Below are positions 54,692 to 62,985 of a DNA stretch of 62,985 nucleotides, in pieces. Position numbers and translations under genes: made by a program. The notes beneath the pieces were generated by a model. The model saw only the letters and a list, made by a program, of their open reading frames with translations, was not told where the DNA came from and did not search any database. The stretch comes from Bacillus sanguinis (lineage in GTDB: Bacteria; Bacillota; Bacilli; Bacillales; Bacillaceae_G): NCBI RefSeq assembly GCF_018332475.1, contig NZ_BOQB01000097.1, positions 1 to 62,985 of the forward strand, read 5' to 3'. Numbering within the stretch: the first letter of the stretch is position 1; every line of letters starts with the position of its first letter.

Positions 54692-55003
54692 TTACCTTTG
54701 ATCCTTAAATCCCCAACCGGAGACTAAATAGTTTTGCGTTTTGTTTATCGTAACGCGGATTACCTTTTTCTTATCATTTTTAGAATAACCTTCTACATCA
54801 ATAAAACCATCACGTACTCCATGTAAAATATCAACTTTAGTAACTACAAGATCTATATTTTCTTTATCCTTCATATAATTTATTGCTACTTTTGAAGCTT
54901 TATCTTGAGTAATGTTTTTGTTGTACATTGTGTAACATACATATCCTATTATTAATAATAAAATTGTAGAAATAGCAATGTTCACTCTTTTTTTCTTATT
55001 CAA
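54692..55003 (-). CDS. Small membrane-anchored protein, DUF3139-like (103 aa)
   Basis: It starts at TTG with AAGGAGAGG five bases upstream. One N-terminal membrane helix (IAISTILLLIIGYVCYTMY) precedes an extracytoplasmic region (ASKVAINYMKDKENIDLVVT, VIRVTINKTQNYLVSGWGF). The pattern resembles the DUF3139 family of small Bacillus membrane proteins, but the match is by impression only. Monocistronic. Function unknown. Confidence 0.6.
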   Translation of the reverse strand: MNKKKRVNIAISTILLLIIGYVCYTMYNKNITQDKASKVAINYMKDKENIDLVVTKVDILHGVRDGFIDVEGYSKNDKKKVIRVTINKTQNYLVSGWGFKDQR

Positions 55004-55232
55004 TATATCCTCTCCTTAGGAAGATTTACACTCTAACTATAAATCTTTTTTGGGGAGATGGAAATATAGGAAGTTCAGTTTCAGATAAAGCCTTTCCAAA
55101 TTTACTACTAGTAGTTATGATGATTTCTCCACTTAATTTCGGAGCACTGTTAATCAAAATTTTTTATTTTTGAACAAGAAGCATTTCGTATCTAATAATT
55201 TACTTTGTTAGCTGGATGCCACGTAAAACAAC
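55004..55232. other. Spacer with a possible hydrophobic gene remnant
   Basis: No intact gene. On the plus strand a 50-codon frame ending at a TGA near 55172 contains FPNLLLVVMMISPLNFGALL, which looks like a membrane protein fragment, but it has no convincing start or ribosome site. Confidence 0.3.
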
Positions 55233-55262
55233 AAAAAGCACCAGGTCCCCCCGATGCTTTCT
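55233..55262 (-). terminator. Terminator of the peptide ABC operon
   Basis: On the minus strand AAAGCATCGGGG pairs imperfectly with CCTGGTGCTTTTT and runs into T residues, just beyond the oppF-like stop. Confidence 0.65.
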
Positions 55263-55265
55263 CCT

Positions 55266-56237
55266 CTAAAACAAATGACAAGCCACCTCATGCCCCTTCG
55301 CAATCTCAACCATCTTCGGTACTTCCTGTGCGCATTTTTCAGTGGCGAATTTGCAGCGCGTTCTGAATTTACAGCCGGATGGTGAGTTGAGTGGGCTTGG
55401 TACTTCTCCCTCTAGGATGATTCTTTCTTTGCCTGCGTTTGTTGGATCTGGTTCTGGCATGGATGAGAGTAGTGCTTGTGTGTATGGATGTGCCGGTTTT
55501 GTGTATAGGTCTTCGCTGTCGGCAATTTCTACTATGTTTCCTAAGTACATGACTCCGATTCGGTCTGATATGTGTCTTACCATAGATAGGTCATGCGCGA
55601 TAAATAAGTATGTAACGCCTGTTTCTTCTTGGATGTCTTGCAGCATGTTTACGACTTGTGCTTGGACTGAGACATCTAGTGCTGAGATTGGTTCGTCACA
55701 TAGGATGAAATCTGGTTTGACAGATAGCGCGCGCGCGATGCTGATGCGCTGTCTTTGGCCTCCGCTAAATTCGTGCGGGTAGCGATATAAGTGTTCTTCT
55801 TTTAGGCCTACTTTTTTTAGAAGGTCTAAGATGATTTCTTTTTGTTCTTCTTTTTCATAAGAGCCGTGAATGTTCATTGGCTCGCTAATGATTTGAAATA
55901 CATTCATCGACGGATTTAATGATGCGTATGGATCTTGGAAAATGATTTGCATTCGTTTTCTATATTCTTTTAGTTCACTTTCCTTTAAACTTGCGATGTC
56001 TTTTCCGTCAAATAGGATGTTCCCTGAAGTGACATCGTGTAAGCGAATGATGCTTCTTCCTGTCGTGGATTTTCCGCAGCCCGATTCTCCTACTAGTCCG
56101 AATGTTTCACCTTTTTTAATTGTGAAGCTTAAGTCATCGACTGCTTTTAATTGCTCCGTTTTTCTGCCGAATAGTCCTTTTTTAATAGGAAAATACTTTT
56201 TTAAATTTCGAACTTCAATTAAGTTTTCTTCATGCAT
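55266..56237 (-). CDS. Oligopeptide ABC transporter ATPase, OppF-like
   Basis: A 323-residue ATPase starting at ATG 56237 (GGTAGGTG six bases upstream); a GTG at 56246 is possible. Motifs are Walker A GESGCGKST, signature FSGGQRQRISIARAL, Walker B ILCDEPISALD and the C-terminal oligo/dipeptide extension with four Cys (SGCKFRTRCKFATEKC) that binds an iron-sulfur cluster in some relatives. It overlaps the OppD-like gene and pairs with it to drive peptide import. Confidence 0.92.
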   Translation of the reverse strand: MHEENLIEVRNLKKYFPIKKGLFGRKTEQLKAVDDLSFTIKKGETFGLVGESGCGKSTTGRSIIRLHDVTSGNILFDGKDIASLKESELKEYRKRMQIIFQDPYASLNPSMNVFQIISEPMNIHGSYEKEEQKEIILDLLKKVGLKEEHLYRYPHEFSGGQRQRISIARALSVKPDFILCDEPISALDVSVQAQVVNMLQDIQEETGVTYLFIAHDLSMVRHISDRIGVMYLGNIVEIADSEDLYTKPAHPYTQALLSSMPEPDPTNAGKERIILEGEVPSPLNSPSGCKFRTRCKFATEKCAQEVPKMVEIAKGHEVACHLF

Positions 56238-57222
56238 GTGAATCACCTACCACCCTATCATTTAACCAGCACATAGAACGTCTTTCGTTTCCAATTTCAA
56301 AATATGGCGGACGTTCTTTTTCACAAATGTCCATCGCATGCGGGCAACGCTCTGCGAATGGACAACCTTGTGGCGGGTTTAATAAGTTTGGCGTTACACC
56401 TTGAATTGGCGCGAGCCTCTCTTTTACGCCGTTCGATATTTTCGGCAGAGAGTTTAATAACCCTTTCGTATATGGGTGATTCGGCGATTGGAAAATATCA
56501 AGTACAGGTCCTTCTTCCATAATAAGTCCGCCATACATAACGATAACACGTGTACAGTTTTGCGCGACTATTCCTAAGTCATGCGTAATAAGAAGTAACG
56601 CCATGTTCGTTTCGTTTTTTAAGTTTTTCATTAAATCTAGTATTTGTGCTTGTATCGTTACATCAAGCGCTGTTGTCGGTTCGTCCGCAATGAGAAGATC
56701 AGGGTTACAAGACATCGCCATCGCAATCATAACCCGCTGCTTCATACCGCCGCTTAGTTCATGCGGATATTGTTTTACCCTTTCTTCTGGTGAAGAAAGA
56801 CCGACTTGTTTTAACAAGTCGACCGCGATGTGCTCTGCTTCTTTCTTTTTAACTTTTTGATGCCGTATAATTACTTCCGTCATTTGCTTTCCAATTTTCA
56901 CGACTGGATTTAGTGCAGACATTGGATCTTGGGAAATTAGTGAAATTTGATTTCCTCTAATAGAACGTAATTCTTTCTCAGATTTAGAAAGGATGTTTTC
57001 ATTATGAAAAAGGATTTCCCCTTCTTTCACTTCCCCTGGTGATGTAACGAGAGACATAACAGACTTCGCCATCACACTCTTTCCGCTTCCAGACTCCCCA
57101 ACGATTCCAACTACTTCTCCTTTATTTAAACGAAATGTAACGCCGCGAACCGCTTCTACTTCTCCGCTTTCTATGAAAAAAGAGGTCTTTAAATTATTCA
57201 CTTCTAATAGTTTTTCAGACAC
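56230..57222 (-). CDS. Oligopeptide ABC transporter ATPase, OppD-like
   Basis: A 330-residue ATPase with start GTG at 57222 (AAGGAG eight bases upstream). Walker A is GESGSGKSV, signature LSGGMKQRVMIAMAM, Walker B LIADEPTTALD, and the C-terminal extension carries PQGCPFAERCPHAMDIC. It forms the heterodimeric motor with the OppF-like subunit. Confidence 0.92.
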   Translation of the reverse strand: MSEKLLEVNNLKTSFFIESGEVEAVRGVTFRLNKGEVVGIVGESGSGKSVMAKSVMSLVTSPGEVKEGEILFHNENILSKSEKELRSIRGNQISLISQDPMSALNPVVKIGKQMTEVIIRHQKVKKKEAEHIAVDLLKQVGLSSPEERVKQYPHELSGGMKQRVMIAMAMSCNPDLLIADEPTTALDVTIQAQILDLMKNLKNETNMALLLITHDLGIVAQNCTRVIVMYGGLIMEEGPVLDIFQSPNHPYTKGLLNSLPKISNGVKERLAPIQGVTPNLLNPPQGCPFAERCPHAMDICEKERPPYFEIGNERRSMCWLNDRVVGDSHA

Positions 57223-57248
57223 GTTGCTCACTCCTTTCACTTAACACT

Positions 57249-58100
57249 TTAGTTTTCATTTCCAGCTCCTTTTGGCGCAAAAGCTTTCTTCAATGCTTCA
57301 CCAATTACGTTAAAGCTAAGTACCGTTAAAAGGATAAGGAACCCTGGGAAGAGCGTTAAATACCAAGCTTCACCGATATATCCTTGCGCATTATTTAGCA
57401 TGCTACCCCAAGAAGAATCTGGTTCTCTAATACCTAATCCTAAGAAGCTAAGTGATGATTCCATTAAAATCGATGTCGCAATTGTTAATGTCGCGGCGAT
57501 AATAATGGTTGATAAAATGTTAGGAATAATATGTCTTACAATAATTGTGAGTGATTTTTGTCCCGATACTTTTGCATATAAAACGTACTCACGCTCTTTT
57601 ACCGATAAGGTTTCTGCCCTTACGATACGTGCGGTGTCCATCCATGTAAGTAATCCAATAATAAGAACTAAAGTCGTAATTCCTGGTTTTAAATAAGCAT
57701 TTAATAACAGCATTAAGAAGAATGATGGAATTGACATAAGCACTTCAACAACTCGCATTAAGAAGTTGTCTAACTTTCCGCCATAATATCCGCTAATTGT
57801 TCCGACCGCGGTCCCGATTGTAATGGAAACAACCATCGCTAGAAAACCAACCGCAAGCGACACTCTTCCACCATATAACGCCCTCGTTAAGTAATCTCTT
57901 CCGTAATCATCCGTTCCGAAAGGATGACTCATACTCGGTTCTTGTAAACGATCTGGAATCGACATTTTACTAGGATCATACGGTGATACAAATGCGAATA
58001 TCGATGCAATGGTTAAAACCGCCAGTATAATAACTCCCATTAGTACAAACTTATTTTTTGTAAAACTACTTTTTATCGTTTGAAATCTCCTATTATTCAT
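57249..58100 (-). CDS. Oligopeptide ABC transporter permease, OppC-like
   Basis: A 283-residue permease with an N-terminal helix, then the OppC-type loop PFGTDDYGRDYLTRALYGGR, five further helices and the EAA coupling motif (EYVLYAKVSGQKSLTIIVRH). GGGGGTGA precedes ATG. It pairs with the OppB-like subunit encoded six bases upstream. Confidence 0.92.
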   Translation of the reverse strand: MNNRRFQTIKSSFTKNKFVLMGVIILAVLTIASIFAFVSPYDPSKMSIPDRLQEPSMSHPFGTDDYGRDYLTRALYGGRVSLAVGFLAMVVSITIGTAVGTISGYYGGKLDNFLMRVVEVLMSIPSFFLMLLLNAYLKPGITTLVLIIGLLTWMDTARIVRAETLSVKEREYVLYAKVSGQKSLTIIVRHIIPNILSTIIIAATLTIATSILMESSLSFLGLGIREPDSSWGSMLNNAQGYIGEAWYLTLFPGFLILLTVLSFNVIGEALKKAFAPKGAGNEN

Positions 58101-58106
58101 TCCAAA

Positions 58107-59057
58107 TCACCCCCTCATTCGAATGCGCGGATCTACTACGCCATATAAAATATCAGCAATTAAATTACCGAGAATTAACATGAACGATGATAATAATGTG
58201 ATTGCCATAATAATTGGATAATCAAATCTAAAAATAGCATTCACCCCAAGCGAACCAAGTCCCGGCCATGAGAATACTGTTTCCGTAATGAACGCTCCGC
58301 CTACTAAACTTGGAATGGATAATCCGAAAATTGTAATGATCGGTATTAATACGTTTCGAAGTACGTGATTAAATAAAACTGTTTTTTTCGAAGCACCGTA
58401 CGCATATTGAATTTGTACATAGTCTTCTTCTAATTGCTGGATGGTGCTTGAACGAATATATCTCATATAAACAGAGACGTTTTGGAACGCAAGCACCATG
58501 CAAGGTAAAATGCCGTGCTGGACAATATCCAAAAAGGAATCTTGACCGACTGTACGCATACCCATACTTGGAAGAAGGTTCAGCTTTAAAGAGAATAAGT
58601 AGATTAATAGTAAAGCGAACCAAAAGACTGGCATTGAGATTCCCACATAAGAGATAAAGTTCACAATACGATCAAAGATAGAATTCTTTTTCACACCTGT
58701 AAGTAGTCCAAGTGGTATTGCGATTACAAATGAGACGAGTAAAGACGATCCCATTAAGCCGATTGTTGCAGGTAACCTTTCTACGATAAGGTCTAAAACA
58801 GGACGATGGTTTTGAAGTGAATAACCAAAGTTCCCTGTTAAAATATTTTTTAACCATAAAATATACTGCATATAAATTGGTTGATCTAGCCCTAAACTTG
58901 TGCGAATACGCTCAACATCAATTGGGCTCATATTCGGCGTGACAAAGTTTCGAACTGGATCGCCCGGTGCTAGTTTTATTAATAGAAAAGAAATAATAGA
59001 AATAACAAATAAAAGCGGAATTGCATTTAAAAGCCTCTTCGCAATTACTTTATACAC
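58107..59057 (-). CDS. Oligopeptide ABC transporter permease, OppB-like
   Basis: A 316-residue permease starting at GTG with a GGGGGG tract upstream. The N-terminal motif ISFLLIKLAPGDPVRNFV and the coupling region YVQIQYAYGASKKTVLFNHV are typical for OppB/DppB. Its upstream DNA holds the tandem bcr1 elements, which separate it from oppA by 290 bases. Confidence 0.92.
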   Translation of the reverse strand: MYKVIAKRLLNAIPLLFVISIISFLLIKLAPGDPVRNFVTPNMSPIDVERIRTSLGLDQPIYMQYILWLKNILTGNFGYSLQNHRPVLDLIVERLPATIGLMGSSLLVSFVIAIPLGLLTGVKKNSIFDRIVNFISYVGISMPVFWFALLLIYLFSLKLNLLPSMGMRTVGQDSFLDIVQHGILPCMVLAFQNVSVYMRYIRSSTIQQLEEDYVQIQYAYGASKKTVLFNHVLRNVLIPIITIFGLSIPSLVGGAFITETVFSWPGLGSLGVNAIFRFDYPIIMAITLLSSFMLILGNLIADILYGVVDPRIRMRG

Positions 59058-59074
59058 AAACTTCCCCCCTCAAG

Positions 59075-59228
59075 ATAAAGTGAAACTTTAATCAGTGGGG
59101 GTTTTGTCCATCCCCACTGATTATTAGTTGAACCAATCGGGCTTTTACGGGCAGTTGAGCTTCCATCCCACCACCTATTCAGCCGAATTTTAAGGTGGGA
59201 GTCTTACTGCCCGTTAAAGCGGGATAAA
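59075..59228 (+). repeat. bcr1-type repeat element, second full copy
   Basis: Core 59080-59223 with ATAAA at both ends (59075-59079, 59224-59228). It starts GTGAAACTTTAATCAG, contains the GTGGGGG / CCCCACTGATT hairpin and ends CTGCCCGTTAAAGCGGG, matching the copy at 6806-6961. It lies inside the opp operon spacer. Confidence 0.85.
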
Positions 59229-59314
59229 GTGAAACTTTAATCAGTAGAACTTAACTTCCACGCATTTACCGAATTTCGAAGCGGGAGTCTTACTGCCTAT
59301 TAAAGCGGGATAAA
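59224..59314 (+). repeat. Internally deleted bcr1 copy in tandem
   Basis: Shares the ATAAA at 59224-59228 with the preceding copy and ends with ATAAA at 59310-59314. The 81-bp core begins GTGAAACTTTAATCAGTAG and ends GTCTTACTGCCTATTAAAGC-GGG but lacks most of the middle. The bases between are diverged. Confidence 0.75.
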
Positions 59315-59340
59315 GAAGCTGATTTCCACCAGCTTCTTTA
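59312..59340. terminator. Terminator-like hairpin after the oppA-like gene
   Basis: AAAGAAGCT and AGCTTCTTT pair across a 10-nt loop, eight bases past the oppA stop. It could leave the binding protein mRNA in excess over the downstream permease genes, as is common in peptide transporter operons. Confidence 0.7.
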
Positions 59341-59347
59341 TCGTTTC

Positions 59348-60934
59348 TTATTTCACTTCATAAATCTTAGATAAATCTTCAAACATTGTGACAGGAATTG
59401 CTTTTGCTTCTTTCAATCCATCAAACTTTTTATCTACTGCAATAACTGCTTTCGGATATGCGATTGGTAGATAAGGTAAGTCTTCTCTCGCTGTCTCTTG
59501 AATTTTATGGTATAGTTCTGCGCGTTTTGTTTTATCTGTTTCAACTGCAGCTTCTTCCCATAACTTATCGAAATCAGCGTTTTTATAACGTGCATAATTG
59601 TATTCAGCATTACTTAAGAATAAGCTCTTATATGAATCTGGCTCAGGTCCCATTATGTAACCACCGAATGTAATATCATATTCTTTATTCGCTTTATCTA
59701 AGCTTTTTTCACTTGCTGCACTAGCATCTAATGCATTCAGTTCAACTTCTAAGCCAACTTCTTGTAATTTTTGTTGTGTATAAAGCGCTAAACTTTCCAT
59801 AATTTTATTATTCGTTACATACATCACGCGTACTTTTTCTTTATCTTTCACGCCAGCTTTCGCTAATAAATCTTTCGCTTCTTTTTTATCATATTTATAA
59901 TCTTTAATGTCTTTTGCATAATACATAGCGTCTGGCGTTAAAATTGAATTTGCTGGTTCTGCAAATTGACTAGAAACGAATGCTGAGTTAATCATTTCTT
60001 TCTTATCTAACGCATGCGCAATTGCTTGGCGCACTTCTTTTTTCTTCATAAGATCTGTATTTTGGTTATAAGATAAGTAGAATAATCTACCTTCAGGGAA
60101 TGTCACCATTGAGAAGTTCCCAGTGCTATCTAATTTCTTAAAGTCTTGCGGCTCAATCATCTTCATGTTGATTTGACCATTTTGTAGTGAAACATTTGCT
60201 GTATTACGGTCTTTTACAACACGGTATACGATAGAGTCTAATTTAGCTTTACCACCTACATAATCATCGAATCGATCTAATGCAACGTACTCATCTGATT
60301 TATACTCTTTAAACTTAAATGGACCTGATCCTACAGGCTGTAAGTTTTTCTGACTCTTTGCTAAATCTGCTTCCCCTTCAAATACGTGTTTCGGAATTGG
60401 GAAGAAATCATTCATCACACCTTCGAAAGATGCACTTACTTGTGGTAACACGAATTGAGTCGTTAGCTCATCCACTTTTTTCACCTCAAGCGGCTTTCCT
60501 TTAAAGATAAAGTTTTCACGGCTTGAACTATTTTGCTTCTCATCTAAAATAGACTGGAATGTAAATGCAATATCGTCTGATGTAATTTTCTTACCATCAT
60601 GCCATTTCAAATTATCCTTTAGTTTTAAAGTCCATGTTAATTGATCCTCTGAAGGCGTAAAGCTTTCAGCAAGAACAAACTTTTTCTTACCGTCTTCCAT
60701 ATGATACAGCGGTGCATATAAAGCTTGCTGCACCGTTAATGACACACGATCATTCGCATAAAGCGGATTCATCGTATCTGGGTTATCGCTAACACCAATC
60801 GTTAACGCCCCTCCATCTTTCGGAGTCCCTGATTTACTAGTTCCTGCTTGCTTCGAATCTTTTTCCCCTGAACAAGCAGCTAATGCAATAAATAATAGTA
60901 GGACAAATGGTAATACAAACAACTTCTTCTTCAT
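59348..60934 (-). CDS. Oligopeptide-binding lipoprotein, OppA/DppA-like
   Basis: A 528-residue solute-binding protein (family SBP_bac_5). The signal peptide ends at the lipobox LAAC (Cys21). Family motifs are DGGALTIGVSDNPDTMNPLY, WHDGKKITSDDIAFTFQSIL and KEVRQAIAHALDKKEMINSA. It supplies peptides to the permease complex encoded downstream. A 17-bp perfect hairpin lies in its leader. Confidence 0.92.
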   Translation of the reverse strand: MKKKLFVLPFVLLLFIALAACSGEKDSKQAGTSKSGTPKDGGALTIGVSDNPDTMNPLYANDRVSLTVQQALYAPLYHMEDGKKKFVLAESFTPSEDQLTWTLKLKDNLKWHDGKKITSDDIAFTFQSILDEKQNSSSRENFIFKGKPLEVKKVDELTTQFVLPQVSASFEGVMNDFFPIPKHVFEGEADLAKSQKNLQPVGSGPFKFKEYKSDEYVALDRFDDYVGGKAKLDSIVYRVVKDRNTANVSLQNGQINMKMIEPQDFKKLDSTGNFSMVTFPEGRLFYLSYNQNTDLMKKKEVRQAIAHALDKKEMINSAFVSSQFAEPANSILTPDAMYYAKDIKDYKYDKKEAKDLLAKAGVKDKEKVRVMYVTNNKIMESLALYTQQKLQEVGLEVELNALDASAASEKSLDKANKEYDITFGGYIMGPEPDSYKSLFLSNAEYNYARYKNADFDKLWEEAAVETDKTKRAELYHKIQETAREDLPYLPIAYPKAVIAVDKKFDGLKEAKAIPVTMFEDLSKIYEVK

Positions 60935-60960
60935 ATTTCGACCCCTCTCGACTATTTACA

Positions 60961-61002
60961 CCTATAAGAAAACTCGGAATTAATACCGAGTTTTCTTATA
61001 GG
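60961..61002. promoter_or_regulatory. Perfect 17-bp hairpin in the oppA leader
   Basis: CCTATAAGAAAACTCGG (60961-60977) and CCGAGTTTTCTTATAGG (60986-61002) with an 8-nt loop, 26 bases upstream of the oppA-like start. With TTTTCTT on the 3' arm it could be a leader terminator (attenuator) for the operon or the end of a transcript from the other side. Confidence 0.6.
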
Positions 61003-61252
61003 TTTTAAATTACCACTACCCGTATATAAAGTCAAACTTTTTCGCAAAGGTAGAAAGTTTAAAATCTATTAATGCGTTCTTGCGATAAAATATATTTATG
61101 CAAAAAATAAAATAAAAAGACCATGAAAAGGTTGCCTCGCAAAACGATTGGAAAAACTAGCAACCTACAAAAACCCCCTCTAAAATAGTTGTTATATATA
61201 ATCAAAAATATAGAATGAGATTGAAGATAAAAAATATTTTTAGGAGGTTATC
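61003..61252. other. Spacer between oppA and the acidic-protein gene
   Basis: No coding frame is seen. AT-rich DNA upstream of 61253 should carry its promoter (TTATATATAAT around 61190-61200 is a possible -10 region). Confidence 0.4.
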
Positions 61253-61591
61253 ATGACATTTGATGAATTGAAAAAAAACAAACCTACAACCTCATGGATT
61301 GAGTATGATGAAGATGGGGAATTTTTCACTGAAGAAAATATAAGTGCAACAAATAAGGTTCTTGACACTTACATTAACAATTTACAGCAATTAGGTGAGA
61401 ATCCAACCGAAGTCGAAGTAATGCAAGTTGTTAAAGAGGTAGTTATGAAATTAAATGAACTAAATATCGAACATGACCATTTTATCGAAACAATGGAAAG
61501 AGAAGATCTCTATGAATTTATCGATACAGCAGCACGAATAGCTGGCTTAGAATCTGAGGAAGATATCACAGAAGAATGGCGGGAATGGTAA
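61253..61591 (+). CDS. Small acidic protein of unknown function (112 aa)
   Basis: TTAGGAGG lies six bases before ATG. The soluble protein is acidic and probably all-helical after residue 30: TSWIEYDEDGEFFTEENISA, then VKEVVMKLNELNIEHDHFIE and TMEREDLYEFIDTAARIAGL. It has the feel of a small immunity-type or stress protein, but I cannot name a family. Monocistronic with its own terminator. Confidence 0.6.
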   Translation: MTFDELKKNKPTTSWIEYDEDGEFFTEENISATNKVLDTYINNLQQLGENPTEVEVMQVVKEVVMKLNELNIEHDHFIETMEREDLYEFIDTAARIAGLESEEDITEEWREW

Positions 61592-61594
61592 AAA

Positions 61595-61626
61595 AGCTGC
61601 ACCTCTAATTGTTAGAGGTGCAGTTT
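61595..61626 (+). terminator. Terminator of the small acidic-protein gene
   Basis: CTGCACCTCTAA and TTAGAGGTGCAG form a perfect 12-bp stem with a 3-nt loop, followed by TTTGTTT. Confidence 0.9.
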
Positions 61627-61875
61627 GTTTCATAAGCTAATTGAATTAATAATTTGATATCTGCACAGGATTCACGTGTTCCAACATATCATTAAGCTCA
61701 TCCTGCCAATTAATACCACACCCTGAAAAAATATATCAACGATTATTCAATTATATCAACCGCAACTCCGAATATATCGACGATTCGACACAACATATCG
61801 ACTTACCGACAATTTTCGCGAAAGCTACCTCCAAAACTATTAACTAATCCCACAACTGCACCAACCACACCAAAC
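61627..61875. other. Spacer with a repeated ATATCRACGA-type word
   Basis: No gene seen. Between 61730 and 61815 the words ATATATCAACGATT, ATATATCGACGATTCGAC and ATATCGACTTACCGAC recur. Their role is unknown; they may be a degenerate low-complexity tract. Confidence 0.35.
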
Positions 61876-61899
61876 AAAAAAAGACCACCAAAAGGCAGT
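61876..61899 (-). terminator. Terminator of the ornithine-cyclodeaminase-family gene
   Basis: On the minus strand AGACTGCC pairs with GGTGGTCT (one mismatch) and is followed by seven T residues. Confidence 0.8.
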
Positions 61900-61904
61900 C
61901 TCTC

Positions 61905-62882
61905 TCAAAACTCAATCCTACTCCCAACCCCGCGCTCCACCGCTCTCTCATACAAATACTTCGCAACGATAATATCCACTACTGCCAAACCAACTGATTT
62001 GAAAATAGTAATCTCTTCATCGTTTTCGCGGCCGGCTTTTTCTCCACTAATGATTTGACCGAGTTCGGCGTAGATGTCGCTTGCTTTGAATAACCCTTCC
62101 TGTATCGGAACTTGAAGATCCCCCGTTTCTTCTAATGCAGCTTCTTTTGATTCGACTACTACTTTGTTTGCATTAGCGATGGCGTGAGATGGTAGTTCTT
62201 GCATGCTTGGCCTAAATGAGCCGACGGCGTTTATGTGGACGCCTTTTTGCAAGATTTCTGAGAAGACTGGTGTGGATGCGTTCGTAGTTGTAACAATGAT
62301 GTCTGCTTCGCTTATTGCTTCATTTGCGTTTGTGTGAACATAAGCAGGTTTATTGAATCTCTCTTGTATATATTGCGAGAATGCATACGCCTTTTCTTCT
62401 GTTCGATTGTATAAAATGACTTTTTCAATATCTCTCACCGCAAATACAGCTTCGGCAATTCCCTTCGCTTGTTCTCCGGTCCCAATAATGCATAAAGTTT
62501 TTGCGTTATGACGGGCTAAATGTTTTGTCGCTACTCCTGATAAGGCTCCTGTTCGAATCATCGTTAAGTAGGACCCTTCTAAAAGTGCAAGCGGTTCTCC
62601 CGTTTGAAAGTCAGACAGCATCACAATCCCGTTTATCGTTTTCTTCCCTATCTTTTTGTTCTCAGGGACTACTGTTACGACTTTTAAGCCAAGTGCTTCA
62701 AGTCCTTCCGCTACTGAAGGCATAATTAATGCCGTATTTTGTTCGCTTGCAAATGGTAATGAGCCGCGTATTGGTGTGATCGTTCTTTCTGCGGAAAATT
62801 CTTGTAAAGCAAGCGCCGCGTATTCAATGACTTCGTTCATATTTACTAAGTTTCTTTGTTCGTTCGCGCTTATGACTAGCAT
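61905..62882 (-). CDS. Ornithine cyclodeaminase / mu-crystallin family protein
   Basis: A 325-residue NAD(P)-dependent enzyme. The start is ATG at 62882 with GGAGGAGG upstream; the frame runs on to 62954 into the bcr1 fragment. Family segments are EQNTALIMPSVAEGLEALGL (active-site region), RTGALSGVATKHLARHNAKT, and the Rossmann glycines CIIGTGEQAKGIAEAVFA. Members include ornithine cyclodeaminase, alanine dehydrogenase and imine reductases; the substrate cannot be set from sequence. Confidence 0.85.
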   Translation of the reverse strand: MLVISANEQRNLVNMNEVIEYAALALQEFSAERTITPIRGSLPFASEQNTALIMPSVAEGLEALGLKVVTVVPENKKIGKKTINGIVMLSDFQTGEPLALLEGSYLTMIRTGALSGVATKHLARHNAKTLCIIGTGEQAKGIAEAVFAVRDIEKVILYNRTEEKAYAFSQYIQERFNKPAYVHTNANEAISEADIIVTTTNASTPVFSEILQKGVHINAVGSFRPSMQELPSHAIANANKVVVESKEAALEETGDLQVPIQEGLFKASDIYAELGQIISGEKAGRENDEEITIFKSVGLAVVDIIVAKYLYERAVERGVGSRIEF

Positions 62883-62902
62883 ATCTTTCCACCTCCTCCT
62901 TC

Positions 62903-62985
62903 TACCCCGTATTAACGGGCAGTAAGACTCCCATCTAAAAATTCGGTTGAACAAAGACAGTCACATAGACACATCAACTGCCCGT
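62903..62985 (-). repeat. Partial bcr1-type element, reverse orientation, cut by window end
   Basis: TTAACGGGCAGTAAGACTCC near 62911-62930 is the reverse complement of the bcr1 3' end, and the window ends with ATCAACTGCCCGT, the partner arm. The middle is diverged and the flanking ATAAA is not preserved. It lies in the leader of the ornithine-cyclodeaminase-family gene. Confidence 0.65.

Noticed and set aside
1-62985. CRISPR array, tRNA or rRNA genes
   Set aside because: No regularly spaced repeats, cloverleaf-type segments or rRNA signatures were noticed on either strand.

Overview
The window looks like chromosomal DNA of a Bacillus cereus group bacterium. The sequence is AT-rich, has consensus AGGAGG-type ribosome sites, and carries several copies of a ~150 bp element with the length, hairpins and ATAAA/TTTAT flanks I know for bcr1, a repeat specific to that group. 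No rRNA, tRNA, CRISPR array or intact IS element was seen. All names come from reading the translations; no database search was possible.

Layout. (1) 1-9 kb is ordinary accessory chromosome: a partial PAF-acetylhydrolase-like esterase, a YjcZ-type mini-protein, a PadR regulator with a two-gene split permease, a DHA2 drug exporter divergent from a TetR regulator, a TauE/SafE permease, a TrmB regulator behind a bcr1 copy, a decayed gene, and small membrane/lipoprotein genes. (2) 9-12.3 kb holds a phage-like DnaD-DnaB replication pair with a third small gene, and a MazG-like pyrophosphohydrolase. (3) About 12.6-49.8 kb is a dense defence island, nearly all on the minus strand. (4) 49.8-54.7 kb is a CitA/CitB-type two-component system with a TctC-like lipoprotein and an MHS-family transporter. 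(5) 54.7-61 kb is an oligopeptide ABC transporter (OppABCDF type) whose oppA-oppB junction carries a tandem bcr1 insertion. (6) The right end has a small acidic protein, an ornithine-cyclodeaminase-family gene and a fragment of another bcr1 copy in reverse orientation.

The defence island, read in the direction of transcription (right to left), contains: a small zinc-ribbon protein; a two-gene unit of a Z1-domain helicase-like protein and a JAMM/MPN metalloprotease; a HelD/UvrD-like ATPase that leads directly into brxA-brxB-brxC-pglX-pglZ; a BrxHII/DrmD-like SNF2 helicase in place of brxL; a stub of a GIY-YIG nuclease; a WYL regulator; a seven-TM protein plus an unknown 322-residue protein; an McrBC-like type IV restriction pair; and an operon of three different dynamin-like GTPases ending in a small His/Asp/Asn-rich protein.

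Three things stand out. The three-dynamin operon is flanked by diverged ~145 bp direct repeats and its first protein carries a predicted extracytoplasmic tail; I know of no described system with this composition. The BREX core is type-1-like but lacks BrxL and has an SNF2 helicase instead. A 19-bp element (consensus CCGGTAWTWWWHACGTCAY) lies upstream of three separate island units (zinc-ribbon gene, HelD-BREX operon, seven-TM operon), which suggests common control.
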